Below are positions 62,863 to 64,000 of a DNA stretch of 64,000 bases, piece by piece. Numbering within the stretch: the stretch's first letter is position 1; each line of letters starts with the position of its first letter. Origin of the DNA: Sinohyriopsis cumingii (Eukaryota; Mollusca; Bivalvia; Unionida; Unionidae). The position numbers were made by a program, and so were the translations under genes. The stretch is from contig CM068839.1 in the NCBI GenBank assembly GCA_028554795.2, forward strand, positions 17,064,043 through 17,128,042, in the 5' to 3' direction. The notes under the pieces are model-generated. The model did no database searches, was not told the DNA's origin, and was given only the letters and a program-made list of their open reading frames with translations.

Positions 62863-63262
62863 TATACTCTAGGATATATTGTACGCTTTATCCATTATAT
62901 ACTCAATAATACATTACAGCTTCTATCTTATATACTTAAGGCCAGGGGGAACAAGCTTTATTCATTAAAAACTTGAGGATAGATTAGAGGCTTTATCCGT
63001 TATATACCCAAGGTAAGATTACAGCATTTATCCATTATATACGCAAAGATAGACTAAAGCCTTTATCCGTTATATACCCATTGAGTACAGGCTTTCTCCA
63101 TTGCATACTCAACGACAGATTAGAGGCTATATTCATTATATACGCAAGGTTAGATTACACACTTGATCCGTTATATACAAAAGGAACGAATACAGCCTTT
63201 TTCTATATATAATCAAGGACAGAGTACAAGCTTTATTATTTATATACGCAATTACAGGCTTA
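62863..63262. repeat. Second ~35 bp minisatellite, diverged
   Basis: Units of CTTTATCCATTATATACTCA then AGGATAGATTACAGG follow directly on the first array with the same ~35 bp period. They share only CTTTAT and ATTACAG with it. Divergence is much higher than in the first array. Confidence 0.9.
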
Positions 63263-63334
63263 ATCCATCATGTACTAAGCCATGTGTTATGAATTAGGAG
63301 AAACTATATTATGCCACAGTTGGCTTGCTCCAGA

Positions 63335-63545
63335 TTTTATCTCAGATGACGAGAACAAAGACAATGTAATCCGTGCTCCAATCTCAGATGAACAGACATC
63401 AAAGAACAGTGTAATCAGTGCTTAGATCTCAAATGACGAGACAAAAAAGCAATGCACTCAACGCTCAGATGACAAAGGACATACAATTATAATGCAATCA
63501 GAGCTAAGATCTCAGTTAATGAGGCACGAAGAGATTGTAACGTGT
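63335..63545. repeat. Degenerate tandem repeat, ~42 bp unit, 5 copies
   Basis: ATCTCAGATGACGAGA-like starts are near 63339, 63381, 63426, 63464 and 63509. Each is followed by an AAGAMAATGTAATCMGTGCT-type segment. Confidence 0.85.
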
Positions 63546-63549
63546 GCAC

Positions 63550-63740
63550 ACATATTTGAGTGACAGGTGATTCACATGTAACTATTTATCGAAGTTTTCT
63601 CACATATATGATAAATAAAGCATGCAGACATATTTGCAAAATCTTGCAATGCTATTTTGTTTGGCAACACTGTATTTGCATTAAACTATTTTCTATTTTA
63701 AGTTAAACTGGAAGACACAAGTGGGTAATTTTGAGTTCAA
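63550..63740. other. Short spacer between minisatellites
   Basis: No repeat unit or coding motif was seen. Confidence 0.5.
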
Positions 63741-63743
63741 AAC

Positions 63744-64000
63744 GTGCCTCTTTCGTTCTAACGTAGTGCATTTGAAGATACTTCTGTCATACTAAGGTAG
63801 TGGGTCGGAAGTGGTGTCTGTCGTACTCATCTAACGGATTGGAAAGAGCCTCTGTCGTAATGAGTTAGTGGTCTTGAAGAGGCCTCTTTCGTACTGAGTT
63901 AGTAGATTTGAAGAAGCCTCTGTCTTTCTGAGATATATTTGAAATGCCTCTGTCGTGCTAAGTTAAAGGATTTGAAGAGGCCCCTATAGTACTAGGATAT
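63744..64000. repeat. Minisatellite, ~34 bp unit, runs off window
   Basis: GCCTCTGTCGTACTGAGTTA then GTGGATTTGAAGAG recurs about every 34 bp (63746, 63779, 63815, 63849, 63883, 63917, 63946, 63980), with substitutions and one shortened unit. The array is cut by the window end. Confidence 0.93.

Overview
This is an AT-rich stretch of animal nuclear DNA. It shows no prokaryotic features: no operons, no ribosome-binding sites, no dense coding. Its sense-bearing content is almost entirely dead transposable elements, tRNA-derived SINEs, minisatellites and very long (AT)n microsatellites. Low gene density, several different LINE lineages and two recurrent tRNA-headed SINE families suit a marine invertebrate. 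A lophotrochozoan, most likely a mollusc, is my best guess (inference only). No intact host protein-coding gene can be supported, and any short host exons here are invisible to me without RNA or homology data.

Layout. 1-8.5 kb: mostly featureless DNA with a minus-strand LINE remnant at 3.7-4.7 kb. 8.5-13 kb: small tandem arrays (29, 54 and 37 bp units), one array carrying a SINE insertion. 14.3-17.0 kb: the best-preserved LINE, 5'-truncated, with endonuclease and reverse transcriptase, broken by two stops and two frameshifts, and ending directly in 108 bp of (AT)n. 18.6-21.1 kb: an older minus-strand LINE remnant, also ending close to (AT)n. 23-26.7 kb: minisatellites, including a 44 bp array split by a SINE with a clean target-site duplication. 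26.9-27.85 kb: an eroded mariner-type transposase. 28.5-33.6 kb: a second SINE copy, three long (AT)n tracts and a 72 bp minisatellite whose minus strand stays open for 206 codons.

33.6-46.1 kb: dispersed repeats of unknown class, a 67 bp tandem array beside a ~410 bp duplicated segment, and a CR1/L2-like LINE with its (ATT)n tail. 47.1-52.9 kb: a third SINE copy, then a nearly full-length but decayed I/Jockey-type LINE with ORF1 zinc knuckles, endonuclease, reverse transcriptase, RNase H and a 3' tail. 53-62.5 kb: a tetranucleotide mosaic, a 39 bp minisatellite and second copies of two dispersed repeats. 62.55-64 kb: four consecutive minisatellite families running off the window end.

I looked for an undescribed system and did not find a convincing one. 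The most interesting items are the unclassified dispersed repeat pairs (33.6/60.2 kb, 39.0/58.3 kb, 40.2/41.3 kb), the LINE/(AT)n junctions, the palindrome at a LINE truncation point, and the block of adjacent minisatellites at the right end.
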